This document shows positions 8,556 through 15,517 of a stretch of 17,262 nt of DNA, one piece after another. The first letter of the stretch is position 1, and every line of letters starts with the position of its first letter. Under the pieces are notes generated by a model. It was not told the origin of the DNA, made no database searches, and was given only the letters and a program-made list of their open reading frames with translations. Source of the stretch: CAUZFZ01 sp964431285 (GTDB taxonomy: Bacteria > Planctomycetota > Planctomycetia > Planctomycetales > Planctomycetaceae); NCBI GenBank assembly GCA_964431285.1, contig CAYSJO010000694.1:1-17262 (forward strand), given 5' to 3'. Both the position numbers and the translations under genes were made by a program.

Positions 8556-9584
8556 ATGCGAGTTCGTTTACTGGTCGGCGGCGCGATTCTGACCGCCGCA
8601 ACAGTGTCCGTGATCTGGATGATGTCGCCGAGCATTAGTCCAGCGGCCGAGAGTTCTGAAAACACGTCGATTGCCTGGTACGGAACATGGCAAGGTGGCC
8701 TGGCCGCGGCGAAGAAGACGGGACGGCCGATTCTGCTGATTTCGGCGGCGCCGCACTGCCACGGTACTCCGGGCATCTGGTGACCAGGGAAGCAAAACAT
8801 GGACAGGAGTTTCCTGTCTCAGCCCTCCGTCATCGAAGCCTCGCGTCGATTCGTCTGCGTCCGACTGGCGACGTATGAGAGCAAGGAAGAAGCCGAATTG
8901 CTCAAGTCCATCTTTATCGGGCGGTCCGGCGAGTTGGAAAACACGGCCTTTGCCATTCTGTCATCGGACGGCAAGCGACAACTGGTACGATCTGGCCGCT
9001 CGCCGAGTTTCGCATTTGGCGGCCCGATCAACTTCGCCGCCGGGCAAATGGCAAGTTCGATGAATCGCATTGCCGACCTGTACGCAAAGCAAAGCGATAC
9101 AAGTGCGGATGATCTCGGACTCCCGCTACTGAAGGATTTTCGATTGGCACTGAATGTTGCGTCCTGTGACAACCAGCCGCTGATCGTGTCCTTTGCAGAC
9201 GACAAAACTCAGCTTGCGGAAATCGAGAGTGCTCTGACTCCACTGGCCTGGAGCAATGGTTTCATTGGCCAGTTCCAGTACGCATCCGTGACAAAGCGAG
9301 CCGAACTGGAATCGGTCAGAGGGCTGAAGCTCGAATCCGGCCTCGCGGTTATCCAGCCAGATGGCTTCGGAGTTAGCGGCGACGTCATCGCTCAGGTCAG
9401 GCCTGGCGCAGCGACAGCCGAACTGAAGGACGCACTGAATCTCGCGATCGTGTTTCACCAGAAACACGCGAAGGAGACATCCGAGCAGATTCGACGTGCC
9501 CGACAACTTGGCATCGAATGGAAGACACAAATCCCCGTGACCGATCCCGGCCCACCCGGCCGCCGCCGACCACCTGGCAGGTAA
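8556..9584 (+). CDS. Secreted thioredoxin-like protein with an in-frame TGA (possible selenocysteine)
   Basis: Reading through a TGA at 8781-8783 gives a 342-residue protein. Residues 1-31 are a signal peptide or membrane anchor (hydrophobic 5-23, then SPAAES). Residues 41-67 match the start of a thioredoxin fold: WYGTWQGGLAAAKKTGRP is the helix before the strand ILLISAAP, which ends in a cysteine at 68. TGA is codon 76 (HCHGTPGIW-stop-PGKQNM), eight residues after that cysteine. The same frame continues without a break through PSVIEASRRFVCVRL, ENTAFAILSSDGKRQLV and a longer alpha/beta region to TAA. The two halves clearly belong together, since neither has a complete fold. Sense options are selenocysteine, a single-base nonsense mutation (from GGA, CGA, TGG or TGT/TGC), or reinitiation at the ATG at 8799, which has AGGGA upstream. 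A hairpin at 8801-8819 favours the first option. Partners are unknown. The gene is divergent from the broken CsgG-like gene and convergent with DUF1501. Confidence 0.6.
8801..8819 (+). other. SECIS-like hairpin downstream of the in-frame TGA
   Basis: GACAGGA (8802-8808) pairs perfectly with TCCTGTC (8812-8818) across a three-base loop GTT; a G-T pair (8801/8819) can extend the stem to 8 bp. The loop begins 25 bases after the TGA at 8781-8783. The published bacterial SECIS model, as I recall it, asks for a short stem, a loop about 16-37 bases after the UGA and a G among the first two loop bases, and this hairpin meets all three. It lacks an obvious bulged U like the one in E. coli fdhF. It also overlaps a possible internal start at 8799, so chance or a different role cannot be excluded. 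Confidence 0.45.
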
Positions 9585-9684
9585 TCGCATTGGCGATTCA
9601 ACAGGAGTGTGAGTCCCGGATGTTCTCCACACCTACGGTCGATGTTTTTCTGACCGTCACGGATTCTGGGGTACGCAGAGCTCA

Positions 9685-9760
9685 GTCGGCTTCAGCCGAC
9701 GCCCGGTTGCCACCGGCTTTAAAAGCCGGTGACAAAGACAGAAGTCGGCTGAAGCCGACT
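9685..9760. repeat. Cluster of three palindromes between convergent genes (REPIN-like)
   Basis: GTCGGCTTCAGCCGAC lies at 9685-9700, and its exact reverse complement GTCGGCTGAAGCCGAC at 9744-9759, extendable by one pair to 9743-9760. Midway between them, 9711-9731 is a palindrome with 10-bp arms CACCGGCTTT / AAAGCCGGTG and one central base. The group is therefore an inverted pair of hairpins around a third one. It sits in the 274-base gap between the stop codons of two convergent genes, the place expected for a dispersed REP-type repeat, and could also act as a two-way transcription terminator. No U-run follows any stem. Confidence 0.8.
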
Positions 9761-9858
9761 GGTGTCATGGTCAGTCCGGAAACCCTGATAGCCAAGGGGG
9801 ACCCGTTCCAGCCGTTTGCCGCACACACGAACCGCATAAACGCGGTTACTACGAACGA

Positions 9859-11205
9859 TCAGCCGAGCAACGTATCGATCGGTGTGGGATCGCTGACCAG
9901 GTGTGTCGGTCGTCCCTGTGGGGTGTGGTAGATCGTGTTTGGGTCGATACCCAGTTTCGTGTAAATCGTCGACACGAAGTTTTCCGGCGACTTAACGTCT
10001 TCCACGGCCGAGTAGCCGTTCTTGTCCGTTGCGCCGACGACCAGTCCGCCTGGTGTTCCGCCGCCCGCCATCAACACGGACATCGCATTCGCCCAGTGAT
10101 CGCGTCCGGGTTTGTTCGTGCCGTTCAGCTTGGAGATTTTCGGTGTGCGACCGAATTCCCCGAGTGCGATGACCAGAGTCGTATCGAGCATGCCGCGGTC
10201 GTCCAGGTCTTCGATCAGTGTCGCGACGGATCGATCCCAGTCCGGCAGACGGGTGCGGCACTTGCCGAAGACATCCGCATGATGGTCCCAGCCACCGTCG
10301 TAAACCGTCACGAACGGTACGCCGCCTTCCACCAGTCGGCGGGCGAGCAGACATCGCTGGCCGAACGAATTTCGAACGTATCGTGTGCGGACTTCGTCAG
10401 GCTCACGGTGAATGTCGAATGCCGCCTGAGCCGCCGTGGAAGTGATCAGGTCGAATCCCTGTCGGTAGTACTCGTCGAGGGACAAGACAGGGTCACCCGC
10501 GGTTTCGTCATTGATGCGAGGTAACCGGTCGATGATCTGACGCAGGTCAGAACGGTGCTGAAATCCGTCCTCGGTCAGGCCTTTCGGCAGAGCGACGTCG
10601 CGGACTCGGAAACTGGAAGAATTCGGGTCATCACCGACGACGAACGGCGCAAACCTGGCGCCCAGGAAATTCGGCCCGCCGGAGCGGGACATTCGGGCCA
10701 GCGAGAAGTACGAGGGCAGTCCGTTGGGCTGGCCCAGTTCTTTGGCCGTGACTGACCCAATGCTGGGATGAAAGCTGACGAACGCGCCGCAACTGACGGG
10801 CATTCGCGGCGGGGCCCCCGTCATCATGTAGTGATTACCAGCACCGTGATTACCCTGGTTGTGCCGGATCGAACGGATCAGTGAGAACCGGTCCGTCAGC
10901 GTGGCCAGACGCTGCATGTGCTGTGAGAAATGCACTCCCGGCAGTGTTGTCGGGATGTGGTCGAATTCACCACGAACCTCGGCCGGCGCATCTGGTTTTG
11001 GATCGAAGGTCTCGAAGTGAGTCGGCCCGCCATCCATCCAGATCAGCACGCAGCTTTTGGCCGTCGCGGTCGGCTTGCTGACTGCTTCTGCAGCGAGGCC
11101 CTGCATGCGCAGTGCATTGACCAGCCCAGTGCCGAAGAAACCGCCCAGGCCCAGTTTCAGGCAGTCGCGGCGGGTTGTTCCTTCACAGTTGCGCCAGATA
11201 CCCAT
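9859..11205 (-). CDS. DUF1501 family protein with twin-arginine signal
   Basis: The 448-residue protein begins with a twin-arginine export signal (RRDCLKLGLGGFF from residue 12), so it is probably folded in the cytoplasm and exported by Tat. The body shows the family pattern: VLIWMDGGPTHFETFDPKP near 53-71, GNHGAGNHYMMTG near 118-130, GGVPFVTVYDGGWDHH near 293-308, LGEFGRTPKI near 349-358 and DHWANAMSVLMAGGG near 370-384. DUF1501 proteins belong to the alkaline-phosphatase/sulfatase-like superfamily by fold; their reaction is not established. Length is normal and the gene appears intact. In Planctomycetes the usual neighbour is a DUF1549/DUF1553 gene; here that partner is on the same strand but 5 kb downstream. 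No clear Shine-Dalgarno precedes the ATG at 11203-11205. The gene lies 136 bases downstream of the metallo-beta-lactamase fusion, separated by a hairpin. Confidence 0.93.
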   Translation of the reverse strand: MGIWRNCEGTTRRDCLKLGLGGFFGTGLVNALRMQGLAAEAVSKPTATAKSCVLIWMDGGPTHFETFDPKPDAPAEVRGEFDHIPTTLPGVHFSQHMQRLATLTDRFSLIRSIRHNQGNHGAGNHYMMTGAPPRMPVSCGAFVSFHPSIGSVTAKELGQPNGLPSYFSLARMSRSGGPNFLGARFAPFVVGDDPNSSSFRVRDVALPKGLTEDGFQHRSDLRQIIDRLPRINDETAGDPVLSLDEYYRQGFDLITSTAAQAAFDIHREPDEVRTRYVRNSFGQRCLLARRLVEGGVPFVTVYDGGWDHHADVFGKCRTRLPDWDRSVATLIEDLDDRGMLDTTLVIALGEFGRTPKISKLNGTNKPGRDHWANAMSVLMAGGGTPGGLVVGATDKNGYSAVEDVKSPENFVSTIYTKLGIDPNTIYHTPQGRPTHLVSDPTPIDTLLG

Positions 11206-11290
11206 TAGGTTACCAGTGTTTTGAAGAGTGTTCTGGAGTGCGAATCGGCCACCGGAGTGAAATCGGCGGCGCGAGGAGAGACTTTCTCAG

Positions 11291-11325
11291 GAATCGGAAG
11301 GAAAGAGTATCTGGCCTTCGGATTC
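11291..11325 (-). terminator. Hairpin just downstream of the metallo-beta-lactamase fusion gene
   Basis: On the minus strand GAATCCGAAGG and CCTTCCGATTC form an 11-bp stem with one mismatch around a 13-base loop. It starts 17 bases after the stop codon of the fusion gene and precedes the DUF1501 start by about 85 bases. There is no clear T-run after the stem, so an intrinsic terminator is possible but not proven. It could instead protect the 3' end of the mRNA. Confidence 0.4.
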
Positions 11326-11341
11326 CGCCGCAAGTAGAACA

Positions 11342-13477
11342 TCAGCGAGTCTCAGCCGGGATCTTGAGTTGAAGCCCGACCCTGATATTCCTGGGCTTGC
11401 TCAATATGGCCTGATTGAGAATGTGGATCTCCCGCCACCGCTTCGGATCTCCCAGCTGTTCAGCGGCAATCGACATCAGCGTGTCTCCCTCCTGGAGTCG
11501 GTAGTTGAGAAAGCTGGTACGGGGCAGAGGGCGATTACTGAGAAACACAAACGTGCCCAGCTTGGACACCGTCAGGATATCCGTGCGTTTGTCGCCATTG
11601 ACGTCGGTTGCTGCGAGCTGGACGCCGACGCCTGAGTGATCGTCGATCAGATGCGGGATGTATCGCACCTTCCTGTTCGATTCACGCTGTAGCTGGAACC
11701 AGTACACGACTGGAGCCGCGTTTGGCTCGACATCGCCTTTGGGGCCGTGCGCCCACATGCGCTTGCCGGTCACGATGTCCTGCAGGCCGTCTCCGTCGAC
11801 ATCGGTCAGAGTCAGTGCATGCGGCTGCGAAAACGCGACCCCGTATTTGGATTCTTCGGATCGGTCGCCCATGACCCGGTGCTCTTCGAATGAGACCGTG
11901 CCTTCGTCGTCACGCGTCTGCTCGAACCAGGCGAGACCCCAGCCGTGGCCGTCAATCGCCGTGATGACGTCATTGTCGCCATCGCCATCAACGTCGTACG
12001 CAAACATCTGAGCACCGCCGCGGCCACTTGAGAATCGCTGCGGCCAGAAGGGCCAGTCCTTGTCTTTGCCTTTGGAAGGCTGCTCGTACCAGCCATCGTT
12101 GATGATCAGGTCGAGCAGTCCGTCGCCGTTGACATCTCCGACTCCCTCGCCGTGGTAGAACTGCGGCCAGTCCTTGTCCACGCCGATGGCCGTGAACGCC
12201 CATGGGTCGCGGGGTTTTTCCGGATCAGGTTCGATCCAGCCCCAGCAGCCATCCCAGTGACAGATGACCTGTGGTACACCGTTGCCGTCGAGATCGACCA
12301 TCGTCGGAGATTCGCCGCGAACTCGTTCGAACGCGTAGTGCTTTTCCCACAATCGGTCCTGGTCGCCAGGATTCTCGTACCAGTACGCCGCATGTTTGTG
12401 CACACGTCCCAGCACGAGGATGTCCAGTTTGCCATCGCCACTGAAGTCGTGGTCGAAGCTGATCTTGCTGTTGCGGGGACTCGGCTCGGGAGGCAATGGC
12501 TCTGACGGATAGAACTCGTGAGCGTTCTCGAAAGTCGGGCCGGCGTACCAGAACGGGCCGGCAACGATGTCGACGTTGCCATCACTGTTGATGTCACCAG
12601 ATGCGATCCCGTCACAGTAGTACCGGTCGCTGAGCTGGAGTCTGCTGAATCCACGCTGCTCGGCGAGCTTCTTCCGGAACGTCTGCTCTCGCTCAGTGAT
12701 GTAGGCGCGATAGCCGTCGGGGTCGATAAACGGGTTGGGCTTCCCCTCAGCACGCCGTTCGAACTTGGCCAGCATGCCGTAGTACTTGCCATGTGCTCCC
12801 AGAAAAACGTCGCATGGCCGTTTCTTCAGGATGGCGAATCCTTTTGCGTAATCGTCTGCAATCTCGGGATAGTCCTTGTTGTTGACGAGCTGGAACCCTG
12901 GATTCACGTTCGGACTGCCAACGACCACGACATCCAGCTTTCGATCACCATCGGCCACCTGACTTGTCCAGGTGGTGCAGCCGCGCGTGTGTCCTGCCGT
13001 ACGACGGGCAACCAGTGTCGTTTTCCCGACTTCAACCTTGTCGCCGTCGTGCAGGACACGATCGACCGGGCACGGACGCCAGCGGCTGTCGGTATACAGA
13101 TACTGGCCCTTGCCGCCTGATCGGATGACGTCGTCGTCTCCCTGCATCACGAAGACTTTTGCCCCAGTCAATTCCTGCAGTAAAGCGTGCCCGGCCACAT
13201 GATCTGAGTGGGCATGGCTGTGCAACAACACTTTGACGTCACGCATTTTGAAGCCGAGTTTCTCGACAGACGCGCGTATCAGCGGCACAGTTTCCTCAAA
13301 CCCGCTATTGATGATCGCGTGACCGTCCGGCGACGTGACCAGATAGCTGGAGATGTCCCGCGAACCGACGTAATAAATGTCTCCAGCCACCTTGTGTGGT
13401 GGAAACGCCTCGTCAGCAATTGCCGAGTGACTGACGACGACTGCGACCAACAACCCGCACATAGCCAGACACTTCAT
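11342..13477 (-). CDS. Secreted fusion: subclass B3 metallo-beta-lactamase + VCBS/FG-GAP propeller + LysM
   Basis: The chosen ATG (13475-13477) has AGAGG seven bases upstream and opens a signal peptide (MKCLAMCGLLVAVVVSHSAIAD), giving 711 residues; an in-frame start 52 codons earlier lacks such support. Residues 25-275 are a metallo-beta-lactamase domain with HAHSDH at 88-93, AGHTRGCTTW at 161-170 (zinc ligand H163) and LGAHGKYYGM at 227-236 (H229). This set points to subclass B3, enzymes that hydrolyse beta-lactams or related lactones at a two-zinc site in the periplasm. Residues 277-648 carry seven calcium-binding-type repeats (DINSDGNVDI at 295, DFSGDGKLDI at 344, DLDGNGVPQV at 395, DVNGDGLLDL at 448, DVDGDGDNDV at 495, DVDGDGLQDI at 559, DVNGDKRTDI at 625), enough for a seven-bladed propeller. 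Residues 658-708 are a LysM peptidoglycan-binding domain. The VCBS part matches a family normally encoded alone with its own signal peptide, so this is a fusion. The frame is unbroken. Confidence 0.85.
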   Translation of the reverse strand: MKCLAMCGLLVAVVVSHSAIADEAFPPHKVAGDIYYVGSRDISSYLVTSPDGHAIINSGFEETVPLIRASVEKLGFKMRDVKVLLHSHAHSDHVAGHALLQELTGAKVFVMQGDDDVIRSGGKGQYLYTDSRWRPCPVDRVLHDGDKVEVGKTTLVARRTAGHTRGCTTWTSQVADGDRKLDVVVVGSPNVNPGFQLVNNKDYPEIADDYAKGFAILKKRPCDVFLGAHGKYYGMLAKFERRAEGKPNPFIDPDGYRAYITEREQTFRKKLAEQRGFSRLQLSDRYYCDGIASGDINSDGNVDIVAGPFWYAGPTFENAHEFYPSEPLPPEPSPRNSKISFDHDFSGDGKLDILVLGRVHKHAAYWYENPGDQDRLWEKHYAFERVRGESPTMVDLDGNGVPQVICHWDGCWGWIEPDPEKPRDPWAFTAIGVDKDWPQFYHGEGVGDVNGDGLLDLIINDGWYEQPSKGKDKDWPFWPQRFSSGRGGAQMFAYDVDGDGDNDVITAIDGHGWGLAWFEQTRDDEGTVSFEEHRVMGDRSEESKYGVAFSQPHALTLTDVDGDGLQDIVTGKRMWAHGPKGDVEPNAAPVVYWFQLQRESNRKVRYIPHLIDDHSGVGVQLAATDVNGDKRTDILTVSKLGTFVFLSNRPLPRTSFLNYRLQEGDTLMSIAAEQLGDPKRWREIHILNQAILSKPRNIRVGLQLKIPAETR

Positions 13478-13484
13478 GTGACAA

Positions 13485-13489
13485 CCTCT
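13485..13489 (-). promoter_or_regulatory. Ribosome binding site of the metallo-beta-lactamase fusion gene
   Basis: AGAGG on the minus strand is separated by 7 bases from the ATG at 13475-13477. It fixes the start at the beginning of the signal peptide rather than at the upstream in-frame codon near 13633. Confidence 0.6.
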
Positions 13490-13724
13490 GCCGTTGGGGA
13501 ATTTGGAACTCCGGATGCGTGAAACTTCATTGTGCAAAGCGGTTGGCGTCAAGTAGTCGCACGCACGTGCTGATCGATTTGCCAACGGCGAAATCGTCAT
13601 CAACGGCGTGTCTTCAGAATCGGTCCGCGACAAACATGTTTTTCGTGAGGACGTTACTTTCCCGCAACAGCCCGCGTGCGGCTATCATGCGGACATCGCT
13701 TCACAATTCTCCTACGGTGGCGGC

Positions 13725-13973
13725 ATGCCGAAGTTTCCGACCGACACGCACCCCGACGTCGCCGAACGGCAGTTCGAAATGTTGAGTCAGGCGTCGATGG
13801 CCCAATGCAGTCAAATGATGCGTTCGCTGACGGAGATGGCGGTTCGAAACTCCAAACGTGCCATCAGACGCGCCCGACCAGGCTTAACCGAACACGAGCG
13901 TGCTCTGTTTTTCATCGAGCTGAATTACGGAGGCGACCTGGCCAATCAGGTCCGCGCGCAGCTTGAATCATGA
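13725..13973 (+). CDS. Small protein upstream of the nucleotidyltransferase (possible antitoxin-like partner)
   Basis: This 82-residue soluble, mostly helical protein starts MPKFPTDTHPDVAERQFEML and ends ALFFIELNYGGDLANQVRAQ plus three residues. I chose 13725 because related small proteins begin with a short Pro/Asp-rich stretch before the first helix; an upstream in-frame ATG at 13608 would add 39 residues of unlikely composition. The stop overlaps the start of the next gene (ATGA at 13970-13973), so the two are translationally coupled. The pattern of a small helical protein followed by a GGS...DxD nucleotidyltransferase is one I recognise from paired modules in Planctomycetes and cyanobacteria. 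By analogy with other nucleotidyltransferase pairs this may be a toxin-antitoxin or abortive-infection-like module, but no function has been shown to my knowledge. Shine-Dalgarno support is weak. Confidence 0.6.
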   Translation: MPKFPTDTHPDVAERQFEMLSQASMAQCSQMMRSLTEMAVRNSKRAIRRARPGLTEHERALFFIELNYGGDLANQVRAQLES

Positions 13974-14634
13974 GCGAGTACGACCTGCTATCCGCCATGA
14001 TGCCCGTGGTTCGATGCATGGAAGCACTCAAGATTGTGCATTACGTCGGCGGCTCAGTGGCCAGCAGTGCGCTTGGACTGCCACGCAGCACGATCGACGC
14101 GGACCTCGTCGCAGAACTTGAACCGTGGCATGTCGGCCGGTTCGTCGACACGCTCGCAGCCGACTACTACGTCAGTGGACCGATGATTCAGTTACGTCAG
14201 TGGACCGATGATTCAGTTACGTCAGTGGACCGATGATTCAGTCTGCGATTGAGCGGAATTCGTGCTTCAACCTGATTCATCTTGCGACCTCGTTCAAAGT
14301 CGACGTTTTCGTCGTCAAGGATCGGCCATTTGATCTTAGTTGTCTCACGCGCATTCACAGGGGGTCGCTCGGCGAGTCAGACGAAGAACTCGACGTGTGG
14401 CTGCCGTCTCCGGAGGACGTCGTACTCAACAAGCTGGAGTGGTACGGCAAGGCGGATCGTATTTCGGAACGCCAGTGGCTCGACGTGCAGGGCGTGCTGA
14501 AAGTCCAGCGGGAACTCCTGGATCTGGACTACATGCGAAAGTGGGCCGAGGACCTGGGCAGCGCTGACCTGCTGGATGAGGCGCTGTCCGAAGCGGGTAT
14601 CGCGGACACGCCCGATGGACATGGCCAGAAGTAG
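13970..14634 (+). pseudogene. Nucleotidyltransferase (AbiEii-like), frame broken by a 25-bp tandem repeat
   Basis: The N-terminal piece (13970-14236, 88 residues) has YVGGSVASS at 26-32 and TIDADLV at 41-47: the GGS plus DxD signature of the polymerase-beta nucleotidyltransferase fold (G27, G28, S29, D43, D45), which transfers nucleotides to RNA or protein targets. The C-terminal piece (14233-14634, 133 residues) has FNLIHLATSFKVDVFVVK, SPEDVVLNKLEWY and ERQWLDVQGVLKVQ, the family's second half. The pieces are separated only by two extra copies of a 25-bp unit (50 bases); removing them joins YYVSGPMIQ to SAIERNSCFN in one 204-residue frame, the expected sense. With three copies the first frame ends at the TGA of ATGA (14233-14236), and that ATG starts the second piece, so two polypeptides could still be made by coupled reinitiation. 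The gene overlaps its small upstream partner by four bases. It is disrupted as sequenced, but may be a reversible OFF state. Confidence 0.8.
14171..14242 (+). repeat. 25-bp tandem direct repeat, nearly three copies, inside the nucleotidyltransferase gene
   Basis: Two full identical units at 14171-14195 and 14196-14220 and a 22-base third copy at 14221-14242. The unit begins GTCAGTGGACCGATGATTCA. Because 25 is not a multiple of 3, each added copy shifts the frame. Every copy contains CGATGATT, so the third copy supplies both the stop (TGA) of the first frame and an ATG for the second. The copies match exactly, which fits a recent expansion by slippage. Confidence 0.97.
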
Positions 14635-14759
14635 ACCTTGTCGAGTGCAGGGCTCCGCCATGAGGCGACTCGCTGGGTCTGCTCGCAAGTGGATTCGCGA
14701 TTGCGTATGCTCCGCGCGAGGTCACTGACATTCGTCCGTTATCAGATTGGAGCCGGGGA

Positions 14760-15464
14760 ATGCCTGCCACTGGGGGAATCAAACAGCTCCACGAGCTGCA
14801 CCAGCAGCTTGCATGGCACGCGAAGCAGCTTGAGGACGGACCCCGCAAGGTTCGCGTGCGAGACAAGTCTGTCGGAAAGAAACACGCGGAAATTGCCGCG
14901 CACAAGGAACAGCTGACTCAACTGCAGAAGACGGCAGATGAAACGAACCTGCAGTTTCGCAGCAACGAACAGCAGATCGCCGAGCTGAAAGTCAAACTCA
15001 ACAAGTCCGCGTCCAACAAAGAATTCGAGATCATCAAGACACAGATTGACGCGGACACCTCCGCGAACGAGACGCTCGAAGACGAATACCTGGAGCTTCT
15101 GGAGCAGATTGATACGGGACGGTCGGAACACGCCGAGTTGGAGCAGCAGTTGCAAGCCGCACAGGCGGATGTTGAGGGGATGAAGAAGGAACTCGCAGAG
15201 GAAGAACCGAAACTCCGTGCGGGGATGACTGCCGTCGAAAACGAACTGCCCCAAGCTTCCGAATGCCTGCCATCGAAGCTGCAGGAGATGTACCGGCGAC
15301 TGGTGACAGCCTACGGCGCGGATGCATTTGCTCCAGTCGAAAATGATGCGTGCTCGGAATGTTTCGTGCAGTTCTCGCCGCAGCAAAGCGTGGAGCTGCG
15401 AAACGGGGAAGTCCTGTTATGTCGCGAATGCGGCCGACTGGTCTATCTGGATGCAGCGGAATAA
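14760..15464 (+). CDS. Coiled-coil protein with C4 zinc ribbon (COG1579-like)
   Basis: This 234-residue cytoplasmic protein is a long coiled coil (about 8-160, rich in Glu, Gln, Leu and Lys) with the NKSASNKEFEIIKTQI stretch at 81-96 that marks the turn region of this family. It ends in a four-cysteine zinc ribbon: CSEC at 198-201 and CREC at 221-224. COG1579-type proteins are widespread and are thought to act with RNA or protein partners; a precise role is not established here. GGAG (14749-14752) stands 7 bases ahead of the ATG and supports the start. The next gene begins 53 bases downstream on the same strand, so the two probably share a transcript. Length is normal for the family and the frame is intact. 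Confidence 0.85.
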   Translation: MPATGGIKQLHELHQQLAWHAKQLEDGPRKVRVRDKSVGKKHAEIAAHKEQLTQLQKTADETNLQFRSNEQQIAELKVKLNKSASNKEFEIIKTQIDADTSANETLEDEYLELLEQIDTGRSEHAELEQQLQAAQADVEGMKKELAEEEPKLRAGMTAVENELPQASECLPSKLQEMYRRLVTAYGADAFAPVENDACSECFVQFSPQQSVELRNGEVLLCRECGRLVYLDAAE

Positions 15465-15517
15465 CTGGCGAGCGATCGGTGTTCGTCGGAGTCTTTTGAG
15501 GAATAGCGGGAGTCAAC

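Noticed and set aside
8785..8801. Separate gene starting at the ATG at 8799
   Set aside because: AGGGA upstream makes reinitiation possible, but the product would begin inside a thioredoxin-type domain whose first strand lies upstream in the same frame, so one interrupted gene is the better model.
12518..13120. Plus-strand open frame of 200 codons opposite the metallo-beta-lactamase fusion
   Set aside because: The minus strand contains metallo-beta-lactamase and VCBS motifs throughout, so the plus reading is a shadow.
13478..13724. Promoters in the divergent gap between the metallo-beta-lactamase fusion and the small protein
   Set aside because: I looked for -35/-10 pairs and -24/-12 boxes and found nothing with acceptable spacing on either strand.
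14171..14242. CRISPR-like direct repeats
   Set aside because: The copies are contiguous with no spacers, lie inside a coding region and have no cas genes near, so this is a simple tandem expansion.
14742..15386. Long minus-strand open frame (214 codons) opposite the zinc-ribbon gene
   Set aside because: It is the complement of a coiled-coil gene with a clear zinc ribbon and ribosome binding site. Its Phe/Leu/Arg-rich composition is what antisense of Glu/Gln/Lys codons gives.
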